From Bacteroidales bacterium (GTDB taxonomy: Bacteria > Bacteroidota > Bacteroidia > Bacteroidales > Muribaculaceae): a stretch of 62,175 nucleotides of DNA. The stretch spans positions 1 through 62,175 of the forward strand of contig SFEA01000009.1 in the NCBI GenBank assembly GCA_004557385.1, given 5' to 3'. The notes below the pieces were generated by a model. The model worked only from the letters and a program-made list of their open reading frames with translations. It searched no databases and was not told the DNA's origin. A program made the position numbers and the translations under genes. Below, piece after piece: positions 42,760 to 51,322 of this stretch (its first letter is position 1; every line of letters starts with the position of its first letter).

Positions 42760-43362
42760 TTATTTGCTTTTTTCAACCTTAGTGTAGCGTTTATTCAAAG
42801 CCTCAACAACTTCAGCAGTTACATCAAACTTGTCGTTGATGTAGAATGCTGCCGACTTGCGAAGAATCATGTCAAAGCCCTTTTGCTTAGCATACACCTT
42901 CAAGAAATTGTTCACCGAGTCGTTGAGCTGGATATTGTTTTGAACAACCTGGTTCTCAATGTCGCGTTGCAAACGGCCAAGATAGTTTTGGGCATCAGCT
43001 TGCATCTTGTTCAATTTCTGTTGGTCAACATTGAAACTTTCTTCAGTGAGATAACCGTTATTCTTGTATTTGCGCTGCACTTCGCTCGCAAACTTGTTTA
43101 TCTCGGTGGCACGTTGTTGCTGAGCAGCGTCATACTGGTTCGACAGTTTCAGGTTCGATTCGCTCAAATCCTTTGCCAAATTGTATTTCGACAGCAACGA
43201 ATCTTCGTCGATATAACGAATATTCATCAAGTCGCTTGCTTCAGCCTTCTCTGATGTAGCCGGTTTAGCATTAGTTTCGGTTTTCTCATTTTGTGCACAC
43301 GATGCAAACATCACTACTAATGCTGCACACAATGCATACTTTGTAATCTTAGATAGTTTCAT
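42760..43362 (-). CDS. OmpH/Skp-like periplasmic chaperone lipoprotein
   Basis: A 200-residue protein with a lipoprotein signal (YALCAALVVMFASC, cysteine at about residue 22). The mature part starts NIRYIDEDSLLSKYNLAKDL, then a long coiled coil (QQQRATEINKFASEVQRKYK, NKMQADAQNYLGRLQRDIEN) and a beta part with GFDMILRKSAAFYINDKFDV. This is the OmpH/Skp family, which carries unfolded outer-membrane proteins through the periplasm. It follows a 57-residue membrane-protein gene by 17 bp. Confidence 0.92.
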   Translation of the reverse strand: MKLSKITKYALCAALVVMFASCAQNEKTETNAKPATSEKAEASDLMNIRYIDEDSLLSKYNLAKDLSESNLKLSNQYDAAQQQRATEINKFASEVQRKYKNNGYLTEESFNVDQQKLNKMQADAQNYLGRLQRDIENQVVQNNIQLNDSVNNFLKVYAKQKGFDMILRKSAAFYINDKFDVTAEVVEALNKRYTKVEKSK

Positions 43363-43379
43363 GTTACTCTATTTCGTTA

Positions 43380-43553
43380 TTATTTATTTTTCTTATATTC
43401 CGACGTTACGCACGAAATTCCCTTATCCTGCATCGCCTTATTGCCGTGGATGTGCGTGTTGGGAAATTTTCCTCCTTTCACAAAAAAGACTCGTATGCCT
43501 AATAACAGCACCGAAATGCCCAACAAGGCAATGCAAAGAACAAGCAATTTCAT
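43380..43553 (-). CDS. Small conserved-looking membrane protein (57 aa)
   Basis: A 57-residue protein with ATG at 43553 and tandem TAA stops. One membrane helix (LLVLCIALLGISVLLLGIRV) is followed by a short polar domain, FFVKGGKFPNTHIHGNKAMQ and DKGISCVTSEYKK. I recognise the KGGKFPNTHI-GNKAM-KKGISC pattern as a short protein commonly found in Bacteroidales; its function is unknown. It lies 17 bp upstream of the OmpH gene on the same strand, so the two are co-transcribed from the -7 element at 43574. Confidence 0.82.
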   Translation of the reverse strand: MKLLVLCIALLGISVLLLGIRVFFVKGGKFPNTHIHGNKAMQDKGISCVTSEYKKNK

Positions 43554-43573
43554 TACGTTTTCAAAATTTTATG

Positions 43574-43581
43574 CAAATATA
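43574..43581 (-). promoter_or_regulatory. -7 promoter element of the small membrane protein-OmpH operon
   Basis: TATATTTG on the minus strand, with GTTG about 21 bp upstream (complement of 43603-43606), 20 bp before the 57-codon gene. Confidence 0.6.
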
Positions 43582-43617
43582 TGAAACGTAATTGTTTTTT
43601 TTCAACTTTACTCAAAT

Positions 43618-43625
43618 TAATTTTG
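43618..43625 (+). promoter_or_regulatory. -7 promoter element of dipeptidase copy 1
   Basis: TAATTTTG, 86 bp before the start. The overlapping 15-mer TTTTGTAACTTAGTG (43621-43635) occurs again before dipeptidase copy 2 (45260-45274). Confidence 0.65.
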
Positions 43626-43711
43626 TAACTTAGTGAACGAAATGACGCTTTTTTAACAAATTTTCAAGGCGCAAAAGAATATGTAACATTTAATTTAAAC
43701 CTATACACGTT

Positions 43712-45172
43712 ATGACAATTAAAGATTTAAAGCCATCATTAGTTTGGGGTATCTTTGATGAAATCACCAAAGTTCCACGTCCTTCAAAGAAAGAAGGTAA
43801 GATTAGAGAATACCTGATTGATTTTGCAAAAAAGCACAATCTGAAATACAAAACCGACGAAGCCGGCAACGTAGCCATCTTCCGCCCCGCCTCGGCTGGA
43901 TGCGAAGACGCTCCGCGATTGGTGCTGCAAGGACACATGGATATGGTGTGCGAAAAGAACCCCGATGTTGAACACGACTTTGAGAACGACCCCATCAAGA
44001 CCATTATCGACGGCGAGTGGGTACACGCCGACGGCACCACTCTTGGCGCCGACAACGGCATCGGCATGGCTGCCGGACTTGCTACACTCATCGACCCCTC
44101 AATCATTTCCGGTCCTGTTCAGGCATTGTTCACCGTCGACGAGGAAACCGGCCTAACCGGTGCAAACGCTCTTGGCGATGGCATGATTGAAGGCGACATC
44201 CTGCTTAACCTCGACAGCGAAGAAGATGGCGAAATTTGCATTGGCTGCTGCGGTGGCATTGGCACAACTGCCACTTTCACCTACACCCCAACTCCTGCGC
44301 CCGACTATGTTTACTTCAAAATTAAAGTGAGCGGGCTGAATGGCGGACACTCTGGCTCCGACATCAATGCCGAACGCGGCTGTGCGAACAAAATTTTGGC
44401 TCGTTTGCTATATAATATAGGTGCAAAGAACGACTATGCACTTGCCTCGTTCAACGGCGGCAACCTTCGCAATGCCATTGCCCGCGATGCCGAAGCAGTT
44501 ATCGGCATCTGCCCTTGCAAGAAAGAAGATTTGAGCGTGATGGTGAACATCTTCGATGCAAACATCAAAAACGAATACAAGCGCACCGAACCTAACGTAT
44601 ATGTAGCTATCGAATCAGTTGACAAGCCTGAAACCGTCATCGACAATGAAACTGCAAAGCGTTTTGTCAACGCAATGTATTGCGCTCCTCACGGGGTGCT
44701 GTCGATGAGCAAGGACATCGAAGGTCTGGTTGAAACATCCACCAACCTTGCATCGGCAAAGATGCAGCCCGACAACACCATCCTCGTGGTTACATCACAA
44801 CGCAGCTCGGTGGAAAGCCGCAAATTCGACGCTGCCGCCCAAGTTGAAACAGTGTTCGCCCTTGCAGGTGCCACTGTCACACACTCATCGGCATATCCCG
44901 GCTGGGCTCCTAACATGGAATCACCCATCCTAAACATTGCAATGGAAACCCATAAACGCCTCTTTGGCACACGTCCTAAAGCAACTGCAATACACGCTGG
45001 TCTGGAATGTGGCTTGTTCCTCACCAACTATCCGCATCTCGACATGATTTCCTACGGTCCAACCCTGAGGGGAGTGCACTCGCCAAGTGAGAAAATGCAC
45101 ATCCCGGCAGTGGCAAAGTTCTGGGACCTCACAGTTGCCATCATCGAAGAAGTGTCGAAACTGAAACGCTAA
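43712..45172 (+). CDS. pepD: Aminoacyl-histidine dipeptidase, M20 family (copy 1)
   Basis: A 486-residue cytosolic metallopeptidase that splits Xaa-His dipeptides and related peptides. Motifs: VLQGHMDMVCEKN (zinc His/Asp), TTLGADNGIGMAAGLA (bridging Asp), TVDEETGLTGANAL (catalytic and zinc Glu), LDSEEDGEICIGCCGG, and HAGLECGLFL near the end (zinc His). A dimerisation domain lies in the middle (about residues 205-385). About half to two thirds of positions appear shared with the next gene. Confidence 0.95.
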   Translation: MTIKDLKPSLVWGIFDEITKVPRPSKKEGKIREYLIDFAKKHNLKYKTDEAGNVAIFRPASAGCEDAPRLVLQGHMDMVCEKNPDVEHDFENDPIKTIIDGEWVHADGTTLGADNGIGMAAGLATLIDPSIISGPVQALFTVDEETGLTGANALGDGMIEGDILLNLDSEEDGEICIGCCGGIGTTATFTYTPTPAPDYVYFKIKVSGLNGGHSGSDINAERGCANKILARLLYNIGAKNDYALASFNGGNLRNAIARDAEAVIGICPCKKEDLSVMVNIFDANIKNEYKRTEPNVYVAIESVDKPETVIDNETAKRFVNAMYCAPHGVLSMSKDIEGLVETSTNLASAKMQPDNTILVVTSQRSSVESRKFDAAAQVETVFALAGATVTHSSAYPGWAPNMESPILNIAMETHKRLFGTRPKATAIHAGLECGLFLTNYPHLDMISYGPTLRGVHSPSEKMHIPAVAKFWDLTVAIIEEVSKLKR

Positions 45173-45194
45173 TATAACCTCTTTATAGCAACTT

Positions 45195-45229
45195 AGGCAA
45201 AGCTACACCATAATGCTTTGCCTATTTTT
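45195..45229 (+). terminator. Terminator of dipeptidase copy 1
   Basis: AGGCAAAGC (45195-45203) pairs with GCTTTGCCT (45215-45223), followed by ATTTTT. Confidence 0.9.
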
Positions 45230-45299
45230 GCATTAATAAATATATGTGATTCACATATTTTTTGTAACTTAGTGGCAATGAACAATAATTCTAACAAAA

Positions 45300-46754
45300 A
45301 TGACAATTAAAGACTTAAATCCGGCACTCGTTTGGAACATCTTCGACCAAATTACAAAAGTGCCTCGCCCTTCAAAGAAAGAAGAGAAAATTCGTGAATA
45401 TCTGGTGAATTTTGCCAAAGAACACGGAATTGAATACAAAACCGACGCTATCGGCAATGTGGCAATGTTCCGTCCGGCAACAAAGGGCTACGAAAACGCT
45501 CCACGTGTAATACTTCAAGGACACATGGACATGGTATGCGTGGCAAACGATGGAGTTGAACACGATTTCGACAACGACCCAATCAAAACTGTCATCGACG
45601 GCGAATGGGTTCGCGCCGAAGGCACCACCCTTGGCGCCGACAACGGCATTGGCGTTGCAGCCGGTTTGGCTGTAATGATTGATAAAGATTTGGTTACAGG
45701 TCCTGTTCAAGCACTGTTCACCGTCGACGAAGAAACCAGCATGGGTGGAGCCAACAACCTTGGTGAAGGCATGATTGAAGGCGACATTCTGCTCAATCTC
45801 GACAGCGAAGAAGATGGCGAAATCTGCATGGGCTGCGCCGGTGGTGTTGGCACAAAAGCCACTTTTGAATTCACCCCAACCCCTGCTCCTGCCAACCTGA
45901 AATATATCGACATCCTTTTCAAGGACTTCCAAGGCGGTCACTCGGGCACCGACATCGATGCCGAGCGTGCTTGCGTGAACAAACTCATTATGCGCTTCAT
46001 TTGGAACACAATGGCAAAGCGTGAAGTGAAACTGGCTTACATCAAGACAGGCGACAAGCACAACGCAATTCCTGTGAAGGCAGAAGCAATCATCGGTGTT
46101 AAGCCTGAAGATGTCGACGCTACAATCGCCGAACTCGAAGCTTTCACTGCCACCATCAAGAATGAGTATAAGCACACCGAAAAGGACATGAAGATTCTCA
46201 GCTCGATTGTCGACGCTCCGGCTACAGTAATCGACGACTGCACTACCAAACGCCTCGTGGCTTCGGTTTACACAGCTCCTCACGGTGTTTACCACATGAG
46301 CAAGGAAATTGAAGGTCTGGTTGAAACATCCACCAACCTTGCTACAATCAACATGGATGGCAACAAAATCTATGTCGACACCCTGCAACGCAGCTCGGTG
46401 GAAAGCCGCAAAGACGAAATGGCAGAAATTGTTGAAGCACACTTCACTCTTGCAGGCGCTTCAATCACTCACAGCGACCCATATCCAGGTTGGGCTCCTA
46501 ACATGGAATCGCCTATCCTCAATGTTGCAATCGACGTTTACAAGCGCTTGTTTGGCGAGACACCCAAAACTTCAGCACTCCACGCAGGACTCGAGACCGG
46601 TTTGTTCCTGATTAACTATCCTAACCTCGACATGATTTCGTTCGGTCCTACTCTACGCGGCGTTCACTCTCCTAAGGAGAAGATGCACATTCCGGCTGTG
46701 GCTAAGTTCTGGACTTACCTCACTTCAATTCTTGAAACTATTGCTAAGAAGTAA
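45300..46754 (+). CDS. pepD: Aminoacyl-histidine dipeptidase, M20 family (copy 2)
   Basis: A 484-residue paralogue of copy 1. All metal and catalytic motifs are kept: ILQGHMDMVCVAN, TTLGADNGIGVAAGLA, TVDEETSMGGANNL, LDSEEDGEICMGCAGG and LHAGLETGLFL. The middle domain differs more (FKDFQGGHSGTDIDAERACV against SGLNGGHSGSDINAERGCAN), which suggests different peptide preference. It has its own promoter region and terminator, so the copies can be regulated apart. Confidence 0.95.
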   Translation: MTIKDLNPALVWNIFDQITKVPRPSKKEEKIREYLVNFAKEHGIEYKTDAIGNVAMFRPATKGYENAPRVILQGHMDMVCVANDGVEHDFDNDPIKTVIDGEWVRAEGTTLGADNGIGVAAGLAVMIDKDLVTGPVQALFTVDEETSMGGANNLGEGMIEGDILLNLDSEEDGEICMGCAGGVGTKATFEFTPTPAPANLKYIDILFKDFQGGHSGTDIDAERACVNKLIMRFIWNTMAKREVKLAYIKTGDKHNAIPVKAEAIIGVKPEDVDATIAELEAFTATIKNEYKHTEKDMKILSSIVDAPATVIDDCTTKRLVASVYTAPHGVYHMSKEIEGLVETSTNLATINMDGNKIYVDTLQRSSVESRKDEMAEIVEAHFTLAGASITHSDPYPGWAPNMESPILNVAIDVYKRLFGETPKTSALHAGLETGLFLINYPNLDMISFGPTLRGVHSPKEKMHIPAVAKFWTYLTSILETIAKK

Positions 46755-46790
46755 CCTGCTATTCAGGCCTTCTTAGTCATCACAATTCTG

Positions 46791-46831
46791 GCAAGGCTAA
46801 TCGGGATACGCACTATTAGCCTTGCCTTTTC
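46791..46831 (+). terminator. Terminator of dipeptidase copy 2
   Basis: GGCAAGGCTAAT (46791-46802) pairs perfectly with ATTAGCCTTGCC (46816-46827), then TTTT. Confidence 0.93.
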
Positions 46832-46879
46832 TATTTTGATAAGTGATTATCAATAGCTCATACCTGCATACTATACCTT

Positions 46880-47575
46880 ATGAACATCTACCAAACAGCA
46901 TCACTATTAGCCATTGCATGCAGCGGACCATGCATTCTTGCCAACGACTCCAACTGCACTTATGAAACCGTAACGGAGGACACCCGCTACACGGCATTAA
47001 GCGAATACGACTACAAGCGCATTGCCGACGAACTGGGCGTTGAAATTGCCGTTATTAAAGCCGTAAGCGACATCGAAGCCGGGAAAAGCCATCAAGGATT
47101 CATAGCTCCGGGGATGCCCACGCTGAATTTTTCAAAAAACATGTTCAGCAACAACCTGCGCAAACGAGGCGTGACAGTAAGCAGCGCTGTGCGACGTTCG
47201 TCGGAAGCATTCAAAGCACTCAACCGAAAGAAATATGGCTCATACGGCAAGGCCCAACATGCGCGCCTGAATGCCGCAATGGAAATCGATTCGGTTTCTG
47301 CCATTTTGTCGTGTTATTGGGGAATGTTTCAGATAGGCGGTTTCAATTGGAAGAAGTGCGGATGCGCCTCGCCGCAGGAGTTTGCCAACAAAATGTGTGA
47401 CTCTGAATTGATGCAACTCGAACTTTTTGCCCACTTCGTGACGAACAACGGCATGCTCAAGCATCTAAAAAACAAAAATTGGTATGGTTTTGCTCGTCTC
47501 TACAACGGTAGATATGCAAAGCGATATGCTGCCAGAATGGCTAATGCTTACAAGCGATACAAGCAAAGCAAATAA
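46880..47575 (+). CDS. N-acetylmuramidase-like protein with signal peptide
   Basis: A 231-residue protein. The N-terminus (IYQTASLLAIACSGPCILAN) looks like a signal peptide. The rest matches the N-acetylmuramidase family (PF11860, formerly DUF3380): DELGVEIAVIKAVSDIEAGK with the likely catalytic glutamate, LNFSKNMFSNNLRKRG, YWGMFQIGGFNWKKCG and LARLYNGRYAKRYA-type helix. Members are mostly phage endolysins or peptidoglycan hydrolases. No phage gene is nearby, so this is more likely a host wall-remodelling enzyme. Confidence 0.85.
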   Translation: MNIYQTASLLAIACSGPCILANDSNCTYETVTEDTRYTALSEYDYKRIADELGVEIAVIKAVSDIEAGKSHQGFIAPGMPTLNFSKNMFSNNLRKRGVTVSSAVRRSSEAFKALNRKKYGSYGKAQHARLNAAMEIDSVSAILSCYWGMFQIGGFNWKKCGCASPQEFANKMCDSELMQLELFAHFVTNNGMLKHLKNKNWYGFARLYNGRYAKRYAARMANAYKRYKQSK

Positions 47576-47602
47576 ATAAACCTTTCAATAAGCATAAAAG
47601 CA

Positions 47603-47634
47603 ATCCCGACCCATCGCAACCGATGAGCCGGGAT
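47603..47634. terminator. Hairpin between convergent muramidase-like and OmpA genes
   Basis: ATCCCG and CATCG pair with CGATG and CGGGAT across a CAAC loop with a 3-base internal loop. Confidence 0.7.
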
Positions 47635-47680
47635 AATCTATTGTCTAACTTAATTTAACGTTGAATTACCAAACGCGTCA

Positions 47681-48829
47681 TTACTTTTCGATTGTGCAGA
47701 TTGAAACGCGGTTCCAGTCTGGTTCTTCGAATACGTCGCCAACACCTTGACCATCAGCGCTGATGCGGTCAGCCGAAATCTTGTAAGTGTTGATGAGCAT
47801 ATCCTTAACAGCATTTGCACGAGCCTTCGACAACTTTTCGTTGATTTCCTTGCTGCCTTCTGGCGATGCATAACCAAGGATAGTTACCTTAGCATCCTTG
47901 TGGCTCTTCAAGTAAGTAGCAACACGTTGCACGTTTGGATATTGTGCCTTCGAGATAACCGACTTACCTTGGTCGAAGGTGATGATTGTTTCAGGAACTT
48001 CGCTCTTCTTAGCTACTTCCTTAACAACTTCTACTTCCTTAACTACTTCCTTAACTTGAGCAGGACGGTTGTTGCATTCATCCAAAGCACGCTTTGTGTC
48101 GGCCAATTCGCCGCGGAGAGCGTTGATGCGAGCGTTGAGAGCGTCGATTTCACCTTGGTTGCTGAGGTCAGCAATCTTGAACGAGTGAGTACCGTTCGAG
48201 TTCTTGAAGTGATAAGTTACACCAACTGTGAGTTCGAGGTTTGCAAGGTTTGCATTGAACGAGTTGCTGCTTTGCTTTGATGGTTCAGAAAGATTCCAAA
48301 CAACAGCAGGCTTTACACCGATTGTCCATGCCTTTGCTTCACCAAGATTGAAGTTCAGGTTAAGACCAGCCTTTGCTGTGAGAGCATTTTCGTCTTGACC
48401 TTGGTGAACTGGGAAGTAGTAGTGTGCCCAACCAGCACCCAACACAGTTTCGATTTCAAACAAACGAGGTGAACCTTTGTAGCCTGCAAACAAGTTATTG
48501 AGGTTTGTAACACCTTCCAATACCAAATTAGAAGCATCAAACACGTTGCTGCTCTTTACGCCACCTTTTCTTACGTTCCAGCTCGAAGTGTTAACTGTTG
48601 CTGAATAATCCAATGCCAAACCGAAGATTGGAGTGATTTGCTTCTTCAATTCAACGCCAAACACGCCACGAGAGTGAGGAATAACGCTGTAGCCCTGGAA
48701 TGGAGATACAACACCACCCTTCAATGTGAGCGACCAATTGTCAGAGAACTTGCTGCCTTCAACAGTTACTTGTGCATTTGCTGCACCAAAACCCAAAAAC
48801 AGGGCAGCCAATAATAAAATCTTTTTCAT
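47681..48829 (-). CDS. OmpA-family outer-membrane protein
   Basis: A 382-residue protein with a signal peptide (ILLLAALFLGFGAANAQ). An N-terminal barrel-like part (about residues 25-225) has strands such as FGLALDYSATVNTSSWNVRK. A short coiled-coil linker follows (QGEIDALNARINALRGELAD), then a repetitive valine/glutamate/lysine stretch, and a C-terminal OmpA domain (about 280-382). There KVTILGYASPEGSKEINEKL and KARANAVKDMLI bind peptidoglycan. It anchors the outer membrane to the wall and is typically abundant. Confidence 0.94.
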   Translation of the reverse strand: MKKILLLAALFLGFGAANAQVTVEGSKFSDNWSLTLKGGVVSPFQGYSVIPHSRGVFGVELKKQITPIFGLALDYSATVNTSSWNVRKGGVKSSNVFDASNLVLEGVTNLNNLFAGYKGSPRLFEIETVLGAGWAHYYFPVHQGQDENALTAKAGLNLNFNLGEAKAWTIGVKPAVVWNLSEPSKQSSNSFNANLANLELTVGVTYHFKNSNGTHSFKIADLSNQGEIDALNARINALRGELADTKRALDECNNRPAQVKEVVKEVEVVKEVAKKSEVPETIITFDQGKSVISKAQYPNVQRVATYLKSHKDAKVTILGYASPEGSKEINEKLSKARANAVKDMLINTYKISADRISADGQGVGDVFEEPDWNRVSICTIEK

Positions 48830-49116
48830 TGATTCTTCTTATTTTTAATTAATATTAAGTTGTTTTCAAATATGTCTATTTCGCAAACGATATTCTCAAC
48901 TATAACTACAACAAAACTTATGCCAAAATAGTTTAAATTTCGTTTTACACTTTTTTAGACAAAAATAATGGTGAATGGTTTAACAACCATAAAAAAATTT
49001 TCTCTTATTGCTGACAAATCATAATAGTCTGCCACTTTTTCTCGATATATATTATATTAAGGAGTTTTTTAAATCTTTTTTACAGCAACACATCACAGCA
49101 ATCCACGCAAAAAGAG

Positions 49117-49124
49117 TATTTTTG
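49117..49124 (+). promoter_or_regulatory. -7 promoter element of the ABC importer operon
   Basis: TATTTTTG, 22 bp before the ATG at 49146, which supports that start over the earlier ATG at 49008. The 316-bp gap (48830-49145) otherwise has only a small ATGGTT/AACCAT hairpin at 48975-48990. I find no cobalamin riboswitch. Confidence 0.6.
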
Positions 49125-49145
49125 CACTCGAAAATAACATCTTCT

Positions 49146-50276
49146 ATGGCAATTAACACTAAACATCTTCTTTGCATAATATGCTCGGCGCTGCTAATGT
49201 GCAGCTGCAGCAACCCGAAGCAGCAATCTGCAACAGCTGCCTCAAGCGGTTCGTTTGCCGAGGCTCATCTGATTGACATTTCTTCTTACGACAACTACTC
49301 TATTGTAACAATCAGCGACCCTTGGAATACCGGGAAAACGCTCCACTCCTACGTTCTTGTGCCCAAGGGCAAACCAATGCCTGAGCCTATGCCCAAAGGC
49401 ACCGTAATACGCACACCGGTGACCAATGCTTTAGTATATTCGTCGGTACACGCACAGGCAATCAAAGATTTAGGCAGAGTGTCGGCTGTACGTGGCATTT
49501 GCGATGCCGAGTATTACAAAATTCCCGAAATAACCCGAGGCTTAAAAAACGGTATAGTTTTAAACGTAGGCTCTTCGATGGCTCCAAGCCTTGAAAAAAT
49601 CATTGCTCTTAAGCCTGAGGTCATTGTGCTGTCACCATTTCACAACAGCGGCTACGGAGCACTTACCAACATAGGCATCCCCATCTTGGAGTGCGCCGAC
49701 TATATGGAGGAGTCGCCTCTTGGCAGAGCCGAATGGATAAAGCTGTTTGGCATTCTGTTTGGCGAAGAAACCAAAGCCGACAGCATATTCGCCAGCTCTA
49801 AAAAAGAATATCTTGCCATTAAGGACTCTGTAAAAAATGCCACCTCAAGGCCCAAGGTAATCACCGAGATGCTCACAAGCGGCGTTTGGTTTGTTCCCGG
49901 AGGCAAAAGTTACATGGCAAAAATCTTGGCTGATGCCGGTGCTGTTTATCCTTGGTCGAACAACAACGACTCCGGTTCGCTGCAGCTCGACATTGCTCAG
50001 GTGCTCGACAAAGCAAGCGATGCCGACGTGTGGCTCATACGAAGCAGCACGGTGAGTTCCTACGCCGATTTGCAGAATGCCAATCCGCTGAACGCAAAGT
50101 TCCGTGCCGTTGCCAATGCCAATGTGTGGGTGTGCGACCCGCAAGCAACCACTCTATTCGAGGAATTTCCGTTTCATCCCGAACGGCTTCTGAAGGAATA
50201 TGCAGTCATCTTCCACCCCGAATTATTTCACGACAGCAATAACCACAAATATTTCACACGTCTGAAAAAACAATGA
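49146..50276 (+). CDS. ABC transporter substrate-binding lipoprotein (iron complex/cobalamin type)
   Basis: A 376-residue lipoprotein from ATG 49146. The signal LLCIICSALLMCSC ends at the lipid cysteine (about residue 18). It has the BtuF/FhuD-like two-lobe fold: AIKDLGRVSAVRGICDAEYY, IIALKPEVIVLSPFHNSGYG, IGIPILECADYMEESPLGRA and NVWVCDPQATTLFEEFPFHP. Together with the next two genes it forms a complete importer for a chelated metal or corrinoid. The ligand is unknown: no siderophore or cobalamin gene is nearby. The stop overlaps the permease start (ATGA). Confidence 0.9.
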   Translation: MAINTKHLLCIICSALLMCSCSNPKQQSATAASSGSFAEAHLIDISSYDNYSIVTISDPWNTGKTLHSYVLVPKGKPMPEPMPKGTVIRTPVTNALVYSSVHAQAIKDLGRVSAVRGICDAEYYKIPEITRGLKNGIVLNVGSSMAPSLEKIIALKPEVIVLSPFHNSGYGALTNIGIPILECADYMEESPLGRAEWIKLFGILFGEETKADSIFASSKKEYLAIKDSVKNATSRPKVITEMLTSGVWFVPGGKSYMAKILADAGAVYPWSNNNDSGSLQLDIAQVLDKASDADVWLIRSSTVSSYADLQNANPLNAKFRAVANANVWVCDPQATTLFEEFPFHPERLLKEYAVIFHPELFHDSNNHKYFTRLKKQ

Positions 50277-51322
50277 GCTTAAAAACACATCGCATCCCCT
50301 TTTCTGTTACATTAATGTTGATTTTGGCAGTTGTGCTGTTGCTTACAATAGCCAATTTGCTTATTGGCTCGGTCGACATCCCGCCTGCCGAAATATTGCG
50401 CATCATCGCTGGTAAAGGTTGCGAAAATCAGGCGTGGGAATCAATCATCCTTCAGTCGCGTCTGCCCATGATTGCCACGGCACTGCTCAGCGGTGCAGCC
50501 TTGTCGGTGTCGGGACTTCTATTACAAACGGCATTCAACAACCCGCTCGCGGGACCGTCGATTCTTGGCATATCCACCGGCGCCAGTTTTGGCGTTGCTG
50601 TGGTGATGCTTGCCACCGGCGGCACTTTAGGATCAATCATAAGCCAACATGCAGGCTTCTACTTTGCCACCATACTTGGGGCTTTTGTTGGGGCTGGCAT
50701 AGTGTTGCTGGCGTTGCTGTTCTTCTCTACGCTGGTTCACAGCGCAACCATGCTGCTCATCATTGGCATTCTTGTGAGCTACTTGGCATCGAGCGCAGTG
50801 AGCATGCTAAATTTCTTCGCCACCGAAGAAGGCGTTCACAGCTATGTGATATGGGGGCTGGGCAATTTCTCGGGCGTATCCGTCAATCAACTGCCATTCT
50901 TTGCCATTTCCATAATTACCGCTTTGGCAGGTTCGGCACTTCTTGTAAAACCTCTCAACGCGCTGTTGCTCGGAACACGCTACGCCGAAAACCTTGGTGT
51001 TAACACTCGACGGGTGCGCAATGCCCTTTTGATAATCACAGGGCTGCTCACTGCCATCGTCACTGCATTCTGCGGCCCCATTGGGTTTATTGGGCTCGTG
51101 GTGCCTCACATTGCACGTCTGGTGCTCAACACCAGCAACCACAATCGGCTCATCCCTGCCACAATACTCTCTGGCGCAGCAGTTGCATTGCTCTGCACCC
51201 TCATCAGCGTGCTGCCCAAAAGCTACGGAGTAATTCCTATCAACGCCATAACACCCATCATTGGCGTACCAATAATAATTTATATCATCATCAATCGCCG
51301 AAAAATTCAGTATTTCAACTAA
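50273..51322 (+). CDS. FecCD-type ABC transporter permease
   Basis: A 349-residue integral membrane protein with about ten helices. It carries the family motifs RLPMIATALLSGAALSVSGL, QTAFNNPLAGPSILGISTGA and GFIGLVVPHIARL. It pairs with the lipoprotein before it and the ATPase after it; both junctions overlap by one to four bases. Confidence 0.95.
   Translation: MSLKTHRIPFSVTLMLILAVVLLLTIANLLIGSVDIPPAEILRIIAGKGCENQAWESIILQSRLPMIATALLSGAALSVSGLLLQTAFNNPLAGPSILGISTGASFGVAVVMLATGGTLGSIISQHAGFYFATILGAFVGAGIVLLALLFFSTLVHSATMLLIIGILVSYLASSAVSMLNFFATEEGVHSYVIWGLGNFSGVSVNQLPFFAISIITALAGSALLVKPLNALLLGTRYAENLGVNTRRVRNALLIITGLLTAIVTAFCGPIGFIGLVVPHIARLVLNTSNHNRLIPATILSGAAVALLCTLISVLPKSYGVIPINAITPIIGVPIIIYIIINRRKIQYFN

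Noticed and set aside
48830..49145. Possible cobalamin riboswitch before the importer operon
   Set aside because: I find no conserved B12-box-like core and the leader after the -7 box is only about 15-20 bases.
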